Shown here: positions 8,251-16,840 of the stretch, piece by piece
Layout: every line of letters starts with the position of its first letter
How positions within the stretch are numbered: position 1 is the stretch's first letter
Origin: Euzebya pacifica
GTDB lineage: Bacteria; Actinomycetota; Nitriliruptoria; Euzebyales; Euzebyaceae
Assembly: GCF_003344865.1 (NCBI RefSeq)
Contig: NZ_CP031165.1
Location: 5,709,910 to 5,773,909 of the forward strand
DNA: 64,000 nucleotides
Reading direction: 5' to 3'
The notes under the pieces: generated by a model
Told to the model about the DNA's origin: nothing
Seen by the model: the letters and a program-made list of their open reading frames with translations, nothing else
The model's database searches: none
Made by a program: the position numbers and the translations under genes

Positions 8251-10179
8251 TCAGCGGTCGGTGCCCCCGACGAGCTGGGTCGTCAGGACGAGGCGACGGC
8301 TGATCATCCGCAGCAGCCCGACCGCCACACGGGGGTGGCGGTCCAGCAGCTCGGCCAGCACCGCAGTCGGCAGCAACCATGTCCGCACGTCGGTCCGAGC
8401 GGTGCAGCTCGAGGTGGCTGGCCCGTCGGTCAACGCCGACAGCTCGCCGACCGACTCACCGGGCCCGAAGGAGAACAGCGGGACCACCCCTCCCCGCCGC
8501 GTCTGGCTGACCTCGACCTGTCCGTCGACGATCAGGTGGATCCCGTCGGATCGCACGCCTGCGTCCACGATGGCCGATCCGGCGGCGTAGCTGCGGGCCT
8601 GCAGCTTCTCGGCCACCCGCAGCAGGTCGTCGGTGGCGACCTCGGTGAACAGCGCGGTGGACCGCAGGAACAGCACGCGGTCGATCAGGTCGTCCATGGC
8701 TCCGTCTCTCGTCGTCCGGTCCATCCGGGTCGCACACGTGCGCACCCACACATCGGGGTGTTCGGCCAGCAGGGATCGTGCCTGCTCGGCGGTGGGGACT
8801 GCGACCCCCGACGGGGTGGGGCTCCAGCCGACACGACCGGCCAGCTCGACCGTCCGTCGTTGGTGGTCACGCAGGGCCGCGGCCAGCTCGGGAACGGCAG
8901 CCACTTCGGACACGGCCAGGCACCGTTGGGCATCGTCGATGCTGGCCTGCCACTGCTGGCGCAGCGCGGCCATCGGCCGGTCCGGGAGGTCGCGCGAGGG
9001 GGCCGTACGACCCTCCACCACTGCCTCCAGGACCACCAGCTGCGGTGTCTCGCTGCGATCCAGCCAACGCCGCAGGTCCGCCCTGCGGTGGCGCGGCGAC
9101 TCGGACTGGACCACGTCGACGAAGTCGGCGGCCAGGTCGTCGCGGTCCGCATCCAGCAGCGCCTCGAGGATCCTGCCGGGGTCGTAGCCGGCGAAGGCCA
9201 GCTCGCGCAGGGCCAGTCCGCCGACGACGGGGTTGGTGCACGCCATGTCCACCAGGTGGTCCCGCGTGGCGTCGGGCAGGGCCGCCGCGGCGGCCCACTC
9301 CTGCTCCTCACCTCGCTCGGCCCAGTCAGTGATGCCGTCAGCGACCTCCCACGGCTTGAGGCTCAGGACGTCGACCAGGTCGGCGTGCACCGAGGCGTAC
9401 GCGTCGATCATCCCGGCCACCGCAGCTCGCTGCAGATCGGTGCGGGCGTGGATGAGCAGCGTGGCATGGGCCCATGCCCGGTCACGGGCGTCCATCAGCA
9501 GGCGCTGTCCGACCGCGGCGGTGATCCGGCTGACCAGCTTGTTGCCCAGCTTCAGCACCGACGCGAACTGGCCGAGCACGGTGTCCTGGATGACGGGGAT
9601 GGCGTCCCAGGCGATCTGGTTGATGACGAGGAAGTCGAGGTGCCGGACGTCGGGGACCCCCGTCCGCGAGACCGACCGCCAGGTGTCGGCGAGATCGTCC
9701 AGGTCGCCGGCGGCGCGACAGGAGCCGAGGGTGACGAACGCCAGGTCGTAGTGGATGTGGGCGTTCATGCCGAGGAACATCGACTGCAGCACGTTGGCAT
9801 CACCCGACTGTGCGCCCCCGAACGCGCGTGCCCACGCACGGCACTGCGTGGGATCGCCTTGCGCCCACCGGCGTGCCTGCAGCAGGTAGGCGTCGATGAA
9901 CCGGCACGACATGTCGGCGGCGAAGGCCACGTCGCTGAAACGGCCCTCGTCGAACCCCTTGCGGACCTGCCGGGAGAACGACAGGTAGGTCAGGTGGAAC
10001 ACCCCGCGACGGTCACCCGTGGCGACGAGGCGGTCCTGCTCGGCGGCGAGCGCGTCGATCCGTTCGTCGAAGCCCCGCAGGGTGTGTCCCCCCAGCGGCG
10101 GGGCCTCCTGGCAGAAGCCGTTCAGCGCGTCGGCCACCCCCGGCGGGGTGGCCGCGACGGCCCCGAACGGATCGTTCAC
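8251..10179 (-). CDS. DUF5995-like protein with C-terminal cyclic-nucleotide-binding domain
   Basis: 642 aa, no signal peptide or TM, so cytoplasmic. The N-terminal half (about 1-260) resembles DUF5995, including the motif MNAHIHYDLAFVTL; that family name is from memory. A helical middle part with HEAT-like character (about 330-520) follows. The C-terminal cNMP-binding (CAP_ED) domain has IHLIVDGQVEVSQTRRGG, a FGPGESVGELSAL phosphate-binding-cassette-like segment, and a final helix MISRRLVLTTQ. The catalytic or effector role is unknown. It sits between the PotD-like binding-protein gene (60 bp upstream) and the PotA gene (about 50 bp downstream), suggesting it links a nucleotide signal to the transporter (inference). 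Confidence 0.78.
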   Translation of the reverse strand: MNDPFGAVAATPPGVADALNGFCQEAPPLGGHTLRGFDERIDALAAEQDRLVATGDRRGVFHLTYLSFSRQVRKGFDEGRFSDVAFAADMSCRFIDAYLLQARRWAQGDPTQCRAWARAFGGAQSGDANVLQSMFLGMNAHIHYDLAFVTLGSCRAAGDLDDLADTWRSVSRTGVPDVRHLDFLVINQIAWDAIPVIQDTVLGQFASVLKLGNKLVSRITAAVGQRLLMDARDRAWAHATLLIHARTDLQRAAVAGMIDAYASVHADLVDVLSLKPWEVADGITDWAERGEEQEWAAAAALPDATRDHLVDMACTNPVVGGLALRELAFAGYDPGRILEALLDADRDDLAADFVDVVQSESPRHRRADLRRWLDRSETPQLVVLEAVVEGRTAPSRDLPDRPMAALRQQWQASIDDAQRCLAVSEVAAVPELAAALRDHQRRTVELAGRVGWSPTPSGVAVPTAEQARSLLAEHPDVWVRTCATRMDRTTRDGAMDDLIDRVLFLRSTALFTEVATDDLLRVAEKLQARSYAAGSAIVDAGVRSDGIHLIVDGQVEVSQTRRGGVVPLFSFGPGESVGELSALTDGPATSSCTARTDVRTWLLPTAVLAELLDRHPRVAVGLLRMISRRLVLTTQLVGGTDR

Positions 10180-10239
10180 CTTCGTCCCCCTGTTGCCTGC
10201 GCGGATCGTCGGGACCCTACTGCGACGACACGCCTGCGC

Positions 10240-11418
10240 CTATCGCAGCACCTCGTTGTCCCACACCTCGGCGATGCGATCGGCGTTGGCCGCGTAGACG
10301 TCGTAGGGGTAGTACTTCAACGCGTCGAACTGTGCCTCGGTCGAAGGGAACGCCGCGGCCCACAGCTCATCGGTGCCCGCGTAGTCCTCGGCGATGTCCT
10401 GCACCGCACAGGCGTACTCGCCGGACTCAGCCAGCGTCTGCTGGAACGCACGGCTACAGATGTGGTCGAGCGCGGCCAGCGACAGGTCGAGGTTGCGGAC
10501 CCCCTGCGGCACGCCGAAGAACAGCTGCACGTAGGCCTCGGTCCCGGGTGGCACCGTCCCGGTGACGGGTGCGCCGTCGCGGATGGGGGCCAGCAGGCCG
10601 TTGCCGTGGATGTTGCCTGCGGCGACCTCGCCGTTGACCAGTGCGTCCACCCCGGCCGACGTCGACGGCCAGTAGAAGCCCACCCTGTCGCCGTTGGCCG
10701 CCGCGAAGGACAGCACCCCCTCCAGGTCGCCCTCCAGCAGGTCACGACCCTGGCCGGGGTCCATGCCCTCGACCTCCGCCATCATCTCCGCGAAGGTGTA
10801 CAGCGACATGTAGGACAGGTTGTAGAGCATGAAGCCCTGCTCGGGCGTTCGTGCCAGGAGCTCGTTCCAGGTCGTGAACGGCTCGGCCAGCTCGGTGTTG
10901 GTGGCCAGCGTCATCGCCGAGGAGATGAACGGGATGCCGTACCCCTGGTCGTAGACCGTCGTGTCGAGCAGGCTCGGGTGGAAGTTGGCGGCCGCGTTGG
11001 GGACCCGTCCGGTGTCGAACTGCTGGAACAACCCCTGCTCGATGGCGGGCAGCCCCTGCGTCGGGTCGGTCAGGACCACGTCGAAGGGCGGTGCGTCGTC
11101 GGGTGCCGCCTCGAGGCGGGCGATGCCCTCGGTCCACGCCGAGTCGATCGTCACGGTCGCCCCCGTGAGCGCCTCGAACTGTGGGACGAAGTTGGCGCGG
11201 TACAGGTCCTCGGTCAGCCCCGAGTAGACCAACAGGGTGATCTCCTCTCCGGCGAAGTCCCCACCCCCGGCCGGGGCCGGCGCTTCGGTGGCCGTCGTGC
11301 CGATCGTGTCGTCCTCGCCTGCGCAGGCGCCCAGCAGGGGGATGGCACCGGCCGCGCCGGCCAGCAGGCTGCTGTGCCGCAGCACGTCGCGTCGGGAGAG
11401 TCTGGATCGCATGGACAT
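10240..11418 (-). CDS. extracellular solute-binding protein, PotD-like, Tat-type lipoprotein
   Basis: 392 aa. The N-terminus has a twin-arginine motif (SRRDVLRHSS) and lipobox LLGAC near residue 30, so it is probably exported folded and lipid-anchored. The mature sequence begins EEITLLVYSGLTEDLYRANFVPQFE and contains DVVLTDPTQGL and GIPFISSAMTLATN, like ABC binding proteins of the PotD/AfuA class (polyamine, iron or thiamine). The ATG at 11418 is preferred; ATG at 11412 is possible. First gene of the transporter cluster, and the binding protein that best matches the PotABC-type membrane parts. Confidence 0.85.
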   Translation of the reverse strand: MSMRSRLSRRDVLRHSSLLAGAAGAIPLLGACAGEDDTIGTTATEAPAPAGGGDFAGEEITLLVYSGLTEDLYRANFVPQFEALTGATVTIDSAWTEGIARLEAAPDDAPPFDVVLTDPTQGLPAIEQGLFQQFDTGRVPNAAANFHPSLLDTTVYDQGYGIPFISSAMTLATNTELAEPFTTWNELLARTPEQGFMLYNLSYMSLYTFAEMMAEVEGMDPGQGRDLLEGDLEGVLSFAAANGDRVGFYWPSTSAGVDALVNGEVAAGNIHGNGLLAPIRDGAPVTGTVPPGTEAYVQLFFGVPQGVRNLDLSLAALDHICSRAFQQTLAESGEYACAVQDIAEDYAGTDELWAAAFPSTEAQFDALKYYPYDVYAANADRIAEVWDNEVLR

Positions 11419-11526
11419 TCCTGGGGGGAGGAGGGAGGGGGACTGCTGTTGTTCGACGCGGTGGTGTGGACGGATCGGCCCGTGTCGGGCTCCGTCGGAC
11501 GGGGCCGCGCACCGCTGTCGCGGGGT

Positions 11527-11532
11527 TAGCAT
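11527..11532 (+). promoter_or_regulatory. -10 element TAGCAT, leaderless promoter
   Basis: TAGCAT ends 8 nt before the ATG at 11541, so transcription would start at or next to the start codon; no ribosome binding site is present. No convincing -35 was found. Confidence 0.45.
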
Positions 11533-11540
11533 CCCACACC

Positions 11541-12416
11541 ATGACTGACGTTCAGCGGTGGCGCCGACAGGGGCACGACCGCCTGCTCGCGGGTCGACGG
11601 ATCTTCACCGTGGACCGTCCGGCACAGGAGGAGGAGGACGGGCCGCCGCTGCTGCTCGTCCACGGCTTCCCGACCTGTGGCGCCGACTGGCGACACGTCC
11701 TGCCACTCCTCGGCCGCCGGCGCCGGGTCCTGGTGGTCGACCTCCTCGGCTACGGACTGTCGGAGAAGCCCGACCTGCCCTACTCACTGGACGTGCAGGC
11801 CGACGTGCTCGAGGCGTTCGTCGACGACGTCGGCCTGTCCGGCCAGCCGATCGTCCTGATCACCCACGACATGGGCGACTCCGTCGGCGGCGAGCTGCTG
11901 GCCCGGATCCTCGACGGTCGCTCGGCGGTCGTCGTGGACCGGCGGGTGCTGACCAACGGATCGATCTTCATCGAGGATGCGGACCTGCGGGTCGGCCAGA
12001 AGCTGCTGCTCGCCGTGGGCGACCGTGCGGTTCCGCTGCCCGCGGTGCAGGCGATGTTCCGTCGGGGGTTGCCCGAGGTGTTCGGGCCGCACACCCAGCC
12101 GTCGGAGGAGGAGATGGACCTGCAGTGGGCGTTGTTGTCCCACGACGGCGGCCAGCGGCTGTACCCACGGCTGATCCGCTACCTGCCCGAACGTCGGCGG
12201 CGACAGGACCGCTGGACCGGTGCGATCACGGCACATCCCAGCCCCCTCACCGTGGTGTGGGGTGCGCTGGACCCGGTTGCGGGGCTCGGCATGGCCGTGC
12301 ACCTGAAGCAGCAACGGCCCGACCTCGAGCTGGTCGTCCTGGACGACGTCGGGCACTTCCCGATGATCGAGGCGCCCGAGGCGTTCGCCGATGTGGTCCT
12401 GGCGGCCCTGACCTGA
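11541..12416 (+). CDS. alpha/beta-fold hydrolase, MEST/haloalkane-dehalogenase-like
   Basis: 291 aa. Oxyanion-hole motif LLLVHGFPTCGADW; nucleophile elbow ITHDMGDSVGGELL with Asp (not Ser) as predicted nucleophile, in the HDxGD arrangement I associate with MEST-like proteins and, more loosely, haloalkane dehalogenases and epoxide hydrolases; catalytic His in DDVGHFPMIEAPEAF; acid candidate in WGALDPV. The family's physiological substrate is unclear. The ATG at 11541 is chosen; the frame extends upstream to 11466 without support. Divergent from the transporter cluster. Confidence 0.82.
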   Translation: MTDVQRWRRQGHDRLLAGRRIFTVDRPAQEEEDGPPLLLVHGFPTCGADWRHVLPLLGRRRRVLVVDLLGYGLSEKPDLPYSLDVQADVLEAFVDDVGLSGQPIVLITHDMGDSVGGELLARILDGRSAVVVDRRVLTNGSIFIEDADLRVGQKLLLAVGDRAVPLPAVQAMFRRGLPEVFGPHTQPSEEEMDLQWALLSHDGGQRLYPRLIRYLPERRRRQDRWTGAITAHPSPLTVVWGALDPVAGLGMAVHLKQQRPDLELVVLDDVGHFPMIEAPEAFADVVLAALT

Positions 12417-12423
12417 CGGTGGG

Positions 12424-13932
12424 TCAAGCCTGGTCGTCGACGACGACGAACCGGACCTCGCCCAGCACATCGGCCTGGCCCGTGCGGGTGAACTGCAGCA
12501 CGTGTTCGCCGACCGGCCACCCACCTTCGAGCGGCACCTGGCGGCTGAACCGGCTGGTGTGGTCGCCGGCGACGAGGTCGACCTGTTCGGTGCCGAACGG
12601 GACACCGTCGACGGTCCAGTTCGCGATCAGGGCGTCACCCTCCTCGGCACCGGTGTAGGTGACGACGAAGGAGATCGGGTCGAAGGGGGTGGCCTGGGGG
12701 GCAGCGACCTCGGGGTCGGGGTCGGCACCCAGCCCGACGGCAACGCCGGTCTCCACCAGGGCCACACCGTCGGTGGCCGGGGCATCGGGCTCGGTGGCCG
12801 GCGCCTCACTGGAGGAGTCCTCGGTGGGCGATGCCTCGGTGGAGGATGCCTCGGTCGTCGGCGCGGGCACGTCGGAGTCGGCGGGCGACGGGGTGGACTC
12901 GGGGTCATCGGCGTCGGTGCCGGTGGGTTCCGGCGCAACAACGTCCGGTTCGCTCGGGTCGCTCTCGGGTGTGGTGCCGTCCTCGACGCTCGGCACCTCG
13001 AGGGTCGGTTCGTCACCGTCCCCTCCCGGCAGGGCGTCCTCGCCACGGCTGAACAGCAGGAACCCGACCGCAGCGATGAAGGCGATCCCGACGATCACCC
13101 AGACGAGGCTGCTCGACGTCCGTGGCGCACCGAGGGGCATCTCGACGTCGCCGACCTGGCTGGACAGGTCCACCTCCTCGGCGTCCGCGTGGTCCATGGG
13201 CGTCGAGGGCTCGGTCTCGGCGGCCGGGGGTGACCCGACATCGGCCAGCACGACCGGGATGCTCTCGAAGGGGTCGCCCTCGTCGCTGCGCTCGTCCCGG
13301 TGGGGGACCTCGTCGGTGTCAGCGCTGGTTTCGGCCTCGGTCTCGATGGGATCGGGTGCCGGCGAGAGGTCAACCGGTGGGCGCATCCCATCGGCGCCGG
13401 CGTCCTCACGTGCCCGGCGGACGACGTCGAGCACCTCGTCGGGCACCACGACACGGGACACGCTGACCAGCTCGTCACGGCCCTGGAGGATCAGGCGGCG
13501 CAGCTCACCGAGCGCAGGGTTCTGGCGGGCAGCGGCGACGTCGGCAGGGTTGCCGACCGCCAGGCCACCGAGGCGCTCGGGCTCGACGACGTTGACCTGG
13601 TCCTGGGCGCCGAGCGCCTCGAGCCGACCGTGGGCGAGCTCCGTTCGTGCCTCGCGGGAATCGATCATGGCCAGACCCGCTGCGGAGTCCAGCGCCAGGC
13701 CCATGCCGTCGTGCAGCAGGGCCAGCTCCGACGCCGGGCACATCGTCGGCTGCTCGATCGCCGCGGCCCTGACGCGACGCAGCAGGATCTCCACCCGCAG
13801 CGCGTCGTCGGCCCCGGGCACCTCGGGGCGGGCGACCGCCGCGAGGACGGCGGCTCGCGCCCTGGCCTCGTCCCCGGTCAGCCACCACGCATAGGTGTAG
13901 GCGAGCTCCGCCTCGTGGTCCTGGATGATCAT
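12424..13932 (-). CDS. hypothetical membrane protein: cytoplasmic N-domain, one TM, acidic Ser/Thr/Pro-rich stalk, beta-rich C-domain
   Basis: 502 aa, not recognised as a named family. Residues 1-150 are helical; the start (YTYAWWLTGDEARARAAV) loosely recalls sigma-factor region 2. Residues about 170-265 are acidic and low in complexity. A single TM, VWVIVGIAFIAAVGFLLF, lies near residue 280. A long Asp/Glu/Ser/Thr/Pro stalk (about 300-400) follows, then a C-terminal Ig-like segment with SFVVTYTGAEEGDALIANWTVDG and GEHVLQFTRTGQ. Predicted topology is N-in, C-out. Stand-alone, convergent with the hydrolase gene (7-bp gap). A signalling or anti-sigma-like role is only a guess. Confidence 0.7.
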   Translation of the reverse strand: MIIQDHEAELAYTYAWWLTGDEARARAAVLAAVARPEVPGADDALRVEILLRRVRAAAIEQPTMCPASELALLHDGMGLALDSAAGLAMIDSREARTELAHGRLEALGAQDQVNVVEPERLGGLAVGNPADVAAARQNPALGELRRLILQGRDELVSVSRVVVPDEVLDVVRRAREDAGADGMRPPVDLSPAPDPIETEAETSADTDEVPHRDERSDEGDPFESIPVVLADVGSPPAAETEPSTPMDHADAEEVDLSSQVGDVEMPLGAPRTSSSLVWVIVGIAFIAAVGFLLFSRGEDALPGGDGDEPTLEVPSVEDGTTPESDPSEPDVVAPEPTGTDADDPESTPSPADSDVPAPTTEASSTEASPTEDSSSEAPATEPDAPATDGVALVETGVAVGLGADPDPEVAAPQATPFDPISFVVTYTGAEEGDALIANWTVDGVPFGTEQVDLVAGDHTSRFSRQVPLEGGWPVGEHVLQFTRTGQADVLGEVRFVVVDDQA

Positions 13933-13999
13933 GATCGTCCGCAGCGTACCGACTCCGTGGCCAGAACCGCAGCGGCCCCCACGCCAAGCCGCACGTGGT

Positions 14000-16546
14000 T
14001 CACGAACCGATGGTCACCACGACGCCCTGCTGGTCGGCGTCGGGAATCGGCACCGGCGCAGCACCGACCCGTTCCTGCCCGTCGGGACCGCGCAGCACGA
14101 AGGACCTGATCTGCCCGACGTCCTGGGCCGCGTTGTCCACTACGCGCAGCGCCCACACCGTCCCGGCGCCGGGCGGGTAGTGATCGGCACAGGCACCGAG
14201 ATCCACGGTGGCCACCAGGTCGTCGCTGGCGTCCTCGGCGTCCGGTGTGACCACGTCGACCCGGCACAACGCCCCTCCCTCGGCGTCGAGCACCCCGACC
14301 TGGACCAGCAGGTCTCCGATGTAGGTGTGGGCGATGTCGATGTCGGCTTCGACGCCACCTGCGGCCACGGGTGGGGTGGCCGTCCCGTCCTCCGCTGCCA
14401 TGGGCTGGCTGTGGGAGGACAGGTCGGCGCCGACGGTCGCCACGATGCCCTGCGGGTCGGCATCGGGGATCGCCAGCGGCAGGCCGCTCGCGGCGTAACG
14501 GGTGCCGTCGTGGATGACGGCGAACTGGAAGAGCGTGCCGACGTCGATGTCGAAGGCGTCGACGACGCGCAGGACCCAGACGGCGTCCGGCCCGGGCGGC
14601 AGGTGCGCTGCACAGTCGGTCCCGGTCACGTCGTATCGACCGGTGATGTTGTCGGCGCCGTCCTGCCCGTCGGGGCTCTTCAGCTGCAGGTTGCACAGCA
14701 GCTGGCCGCTGGCGTCGACCACGCCGAGGTCCACCTGCAGGTCCCCGCGGAACGCATGGACGATCTTCAGCGCGACCTGGGCGTCGCTGCGGTCGAGGTC
14801 CATCAGATCACCCGGGCGCATGACCTGCACGCCGCTGGAGCCCTCGGCGGTCAGCCCGTGGGCGGCGAAGGCATCGAGGATGATCTGGGCGTTGCGGCTG
14901 TCGTTGAAGGTTGCGTCGCTGGCCGCGAAGGCGGCCGCGGCGTCGTTGAGGTCCAGCGCGGGGGTGAGGAAGGGGAGGCTGCCCAGCAACGTGCTGTACA
15001 CCTCGTCGCGGACGGCGTCGCACGGGTTGGCCTGGCGGTCCTGGCAGTCGGCGGGGATCAGGCCGGCGTCGCGGGCGAGCACCCCCTCGAAGACGTCCCA
15101 CACCGCACCGGTGTAGATCTCGGCGTCGAGGTGGACCTCGGCGACGAGGTCACCCGGGTAGGTCTTGACCGTGTCGATCCGGCGGATGCAGTTGCCCCGT
15201 TCGGCCCAGTGGAACAGGCACCCGACGTCGCCGTTGCGGAACTCCAAGGTGGTGAAGACGCTGACGAGGTCCGCGAAGCCCTCGTGGAAGGCGCCACCCT
15301 CGTCGCTGACGATGTTGGGCACGGCGGCCTGCAGCAGCGCATGGCCGTACTCGTGGATGATCCCCTGGGCGTCCTCGGCTTCGGTGACGCCGTCGGCGGC
15401 GCCGCCCATGTGGATGGTGTCGTCGGTGAACAGGTAGAAGGCGTTGTCCTGGAACTCGTCGTCGATCGGCACGAACTCGACGGGGTCCTGGGCGTGGTAG
15501 TCGTAGCCGAGGCCCTGCATGACCTGCTGGGTGTAGTCGATCCAGTAGTAGGTCATGCCCGCCTCGAAGGTCGGGTCCTGCCCTCCGCGGCCACCCTCGC
15601 CGAAGACGTTGTCGGGATCGCGGTACGTCGCCGCGACCTCGGGGGCGATGGCGGCGTAGCGGCCGACGAGGTTGCCGTCGCCCGGGTCGTCGAGGTTGGC
15701 CAGCGGGACGCCGACGAGGGTCTGGTTGGCCTGACCGGGGCTGATCGTCGTGCCGCCGGTGGCGTAGAAGGGGTCGACGACGAAGATGCAGGCGCTTGGC
15801 GGGGCGGGGGCGTTGCAGCCGCCGGCCTGGGCCACCTCGACGGTGCGCTGGGAGTCGGTGTGCCCGGCGTGTGCGTCGGTGGAGAGGCGGTCGACGCTGA
15901 GCACGTCGCCGGTGGTGGCGTCGACCACGACCGCCCAGTCGTCGATCGGGGCGGTGGTCGTGACCAGCACCTCCCAGCCGAGGCGAAGCTCCGCGCCGTT
16001 CTCCAGCCACGTGGCCATGACGGGAGGGGCTCCCACCGGTGTGCCCGGTACGGCCTTGATCGCGATGTCGACGGCTGCGGCCTCGTCGAGCTCCTGACTG
16101 GTGTCGCTGCCCGGGAGGGTGGTGGTCAGCGACTGGCTGGCGCCGAGCACCTCGCCGGTGTCACGGACGTGCACGATGAACTGGGCGCCCCGTACGGCGA
16201 CGTCGTCGTGCTGCTGGACGAAGGTCAGGTGGACCACGTCGCGGGTGGTGGAGACCTCGGCGAGGAACAGCTCCTCCTGGAGCATGTCGCTGAGGCCCGA
16301 CTCCTCCACGATCCAGGTGTGCGCGGCCTCGAGGATGTCGTCGTCGACGTCGATGTCGGCGCCGGCGACCTGCTGGACGCCGACGCTGCCGGTCGTCACG
16401 TCCGTCGAGCCGTCGGCGCTGGTGTCCTCGCCTTCGGATGCTGCCGGGGACGGCGTGTCGGGCGCGGGGTCGTCGGACCCGGTGCACGCGGCCGCGAGCA
16501 TGCAGAGGGCGACGAGGGCAGCGGACACGCGAGCCGGGACGATCAT
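14000..16546 (-). CDS. secreted zinc metalloprotease lipoprotein (M4/M36-like gluzincin) with C-terminal P-type domains
   Basis: 848 aa. Signal peptide with lipobox LAAAC near residue 21. The pro-region (about 60-235) has FTP/PepSY-like features (HLTFVQQHDDVAVRGAQFIVHV; VVDATTGDVLSVD). The catalytic domain has HEYGH (zinc ligands and catalytic Glu) followed by GGAFHEGFADL, giving the third ligand Glu as in M36/M4 peptidases. Two C-terminal beta domains resemble proprotein-convertase P domains (GDLLVQVGVLDAEG; IPDADQQGVVVTI). It has a paralogue at 17988-20624 with the same architecture. Secreted protein degradation or self-processing is likely; exact family M4 versus M36 is uncertain. Confidence 0.82.
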   Translation of the reverse strand: MIVPARVSAALVALCMLAAACTGSDDPAPDTPSPAASEGEDTSADGSTDVTTGSVGVQQVAGADIDVDDDILEAAHTWIVEESGLSDMLQEELFLAEVSTTRDVVHLTFVQQHDDVAVRGAQFIVHVRDTGEVLGASQSLTTTLPGSDTSQELDEAAAVDIAIKAVPGTPVGAPPVMATWLENGAELRLGWEVLVTTTAPIDDWAVVVDATTGDVLSVDRLSTDAHAGHTDSQRTVEVAQAGGCNAPAPPSACIFVVDPFYATGGTTISPGQANQTLVGVPLANLDDPGDGNLVGRYAAIAPEVAATYRDPDNVFGEGGRGGQDPTFEAGMTYYWIDYTQQVMQGLGYDYHAQDPVEFVPIDDEFQDNAFYLFTDDTIHMGGAADGVTEAEDAQGIIHEYGHALLQAAVPNIVSDEGGAFHEGFADLVSVFTTLEFRNGDVGCLFHWAERGNCIRRIDTVKTYPGDLVAEVHLDAEIYTGAVWDVFEGVLARDAGLIPADCQDRQANPCDAVRDEVYSTLLGSLPFLTPALDLNDAAAAFAASDATFNDSRNAQIILDAFAAHGLTAEGSSGVQVMRPGDLMDLDRSDAQVALKIVHAFRGDLQVDLGVVDASGQLLCNLQLKSPDGQDGADNITGRYDVTGTDCAAHLPPGPDAVWVLRVVDAFDIDVGTLFQFAVIHDGTRYAASGLPLAIPDADPQGIVATVGADLSSHSQPMAAEDGTATPPVAAGGVEADIDIAHTYIGDLLVQVGVLDAEGGALCRVDVVTPDAEDASDDLVATVDLGACADHYPPGAGTVWALRVVDNAAQDVGQIRSFVLRGPDGQERVGAAPVPIPDADQQGVVVTIGS

Positions 16547-16656
16547 GGAGGTGGATTCTCCACGGGATATCCTGACGGCGCTGGTGCGTGGACCGATTGT
16601 GTCGACGTTGTCAGCTGACCGACCTGTCGCACGTTCGCCAACGAGGAGTCATCGCC

Positions 16657-16803
16657 ATGCTGGACCCGGCCGTCATGTGGATCATCGGCGTGATCCTGGT
16701 GCTGCTGCCGCTCGTGCTGACCCTGTCGCTGAACGGCACGAACCAGTCCGACGTGCGTGGTCGGCGCGTGAGCCGCCGCTGGCGGGGAAAGTCCCTGCTG
16801 TAG
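16657..16803 (+). CDS. small single-TM membrane protein (48 aa)
   Basis: 48 aa: a hydrophobic helix WIIGVILVLLPLVLTLSL (about residues 7-24), then an Arg-rich cytoplasmic tail (VRGRRVSRRWRGK), so N-out/C-in by the positive-inside rule. A GAGGAG ribosome binding site is properly spaced before the ATG. The frame is open farther upstream, but the SD supports this start. Function unknown. It lies alone on the plus strand between two minus-strand blocks. Confidence 0.55.
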   Translation: MLDPAVMWIIGVILVLLPLVLTLSLNGTNQSDVRGRRVSRRWRGKSLL

Positions 16804-16840
16804 GCCTCGTCGCTGTAGGCCTCGCCGCGCTGGGTGTCGG

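Noticed and set aside
7969-11529. 1186-codon plus-strand open frame
   Set aside because: It is the antisense shadow of the DUF5995/cNMP and PotD-like genes, with no domain of its own and no start signal.
13925-16618. 897-codon plus-strand open frame rich in Val/Gly/Asp
   Set aside because: Antisense of the metalloprotease gene, whose lipobox and HEYGH motif identify the true strand.
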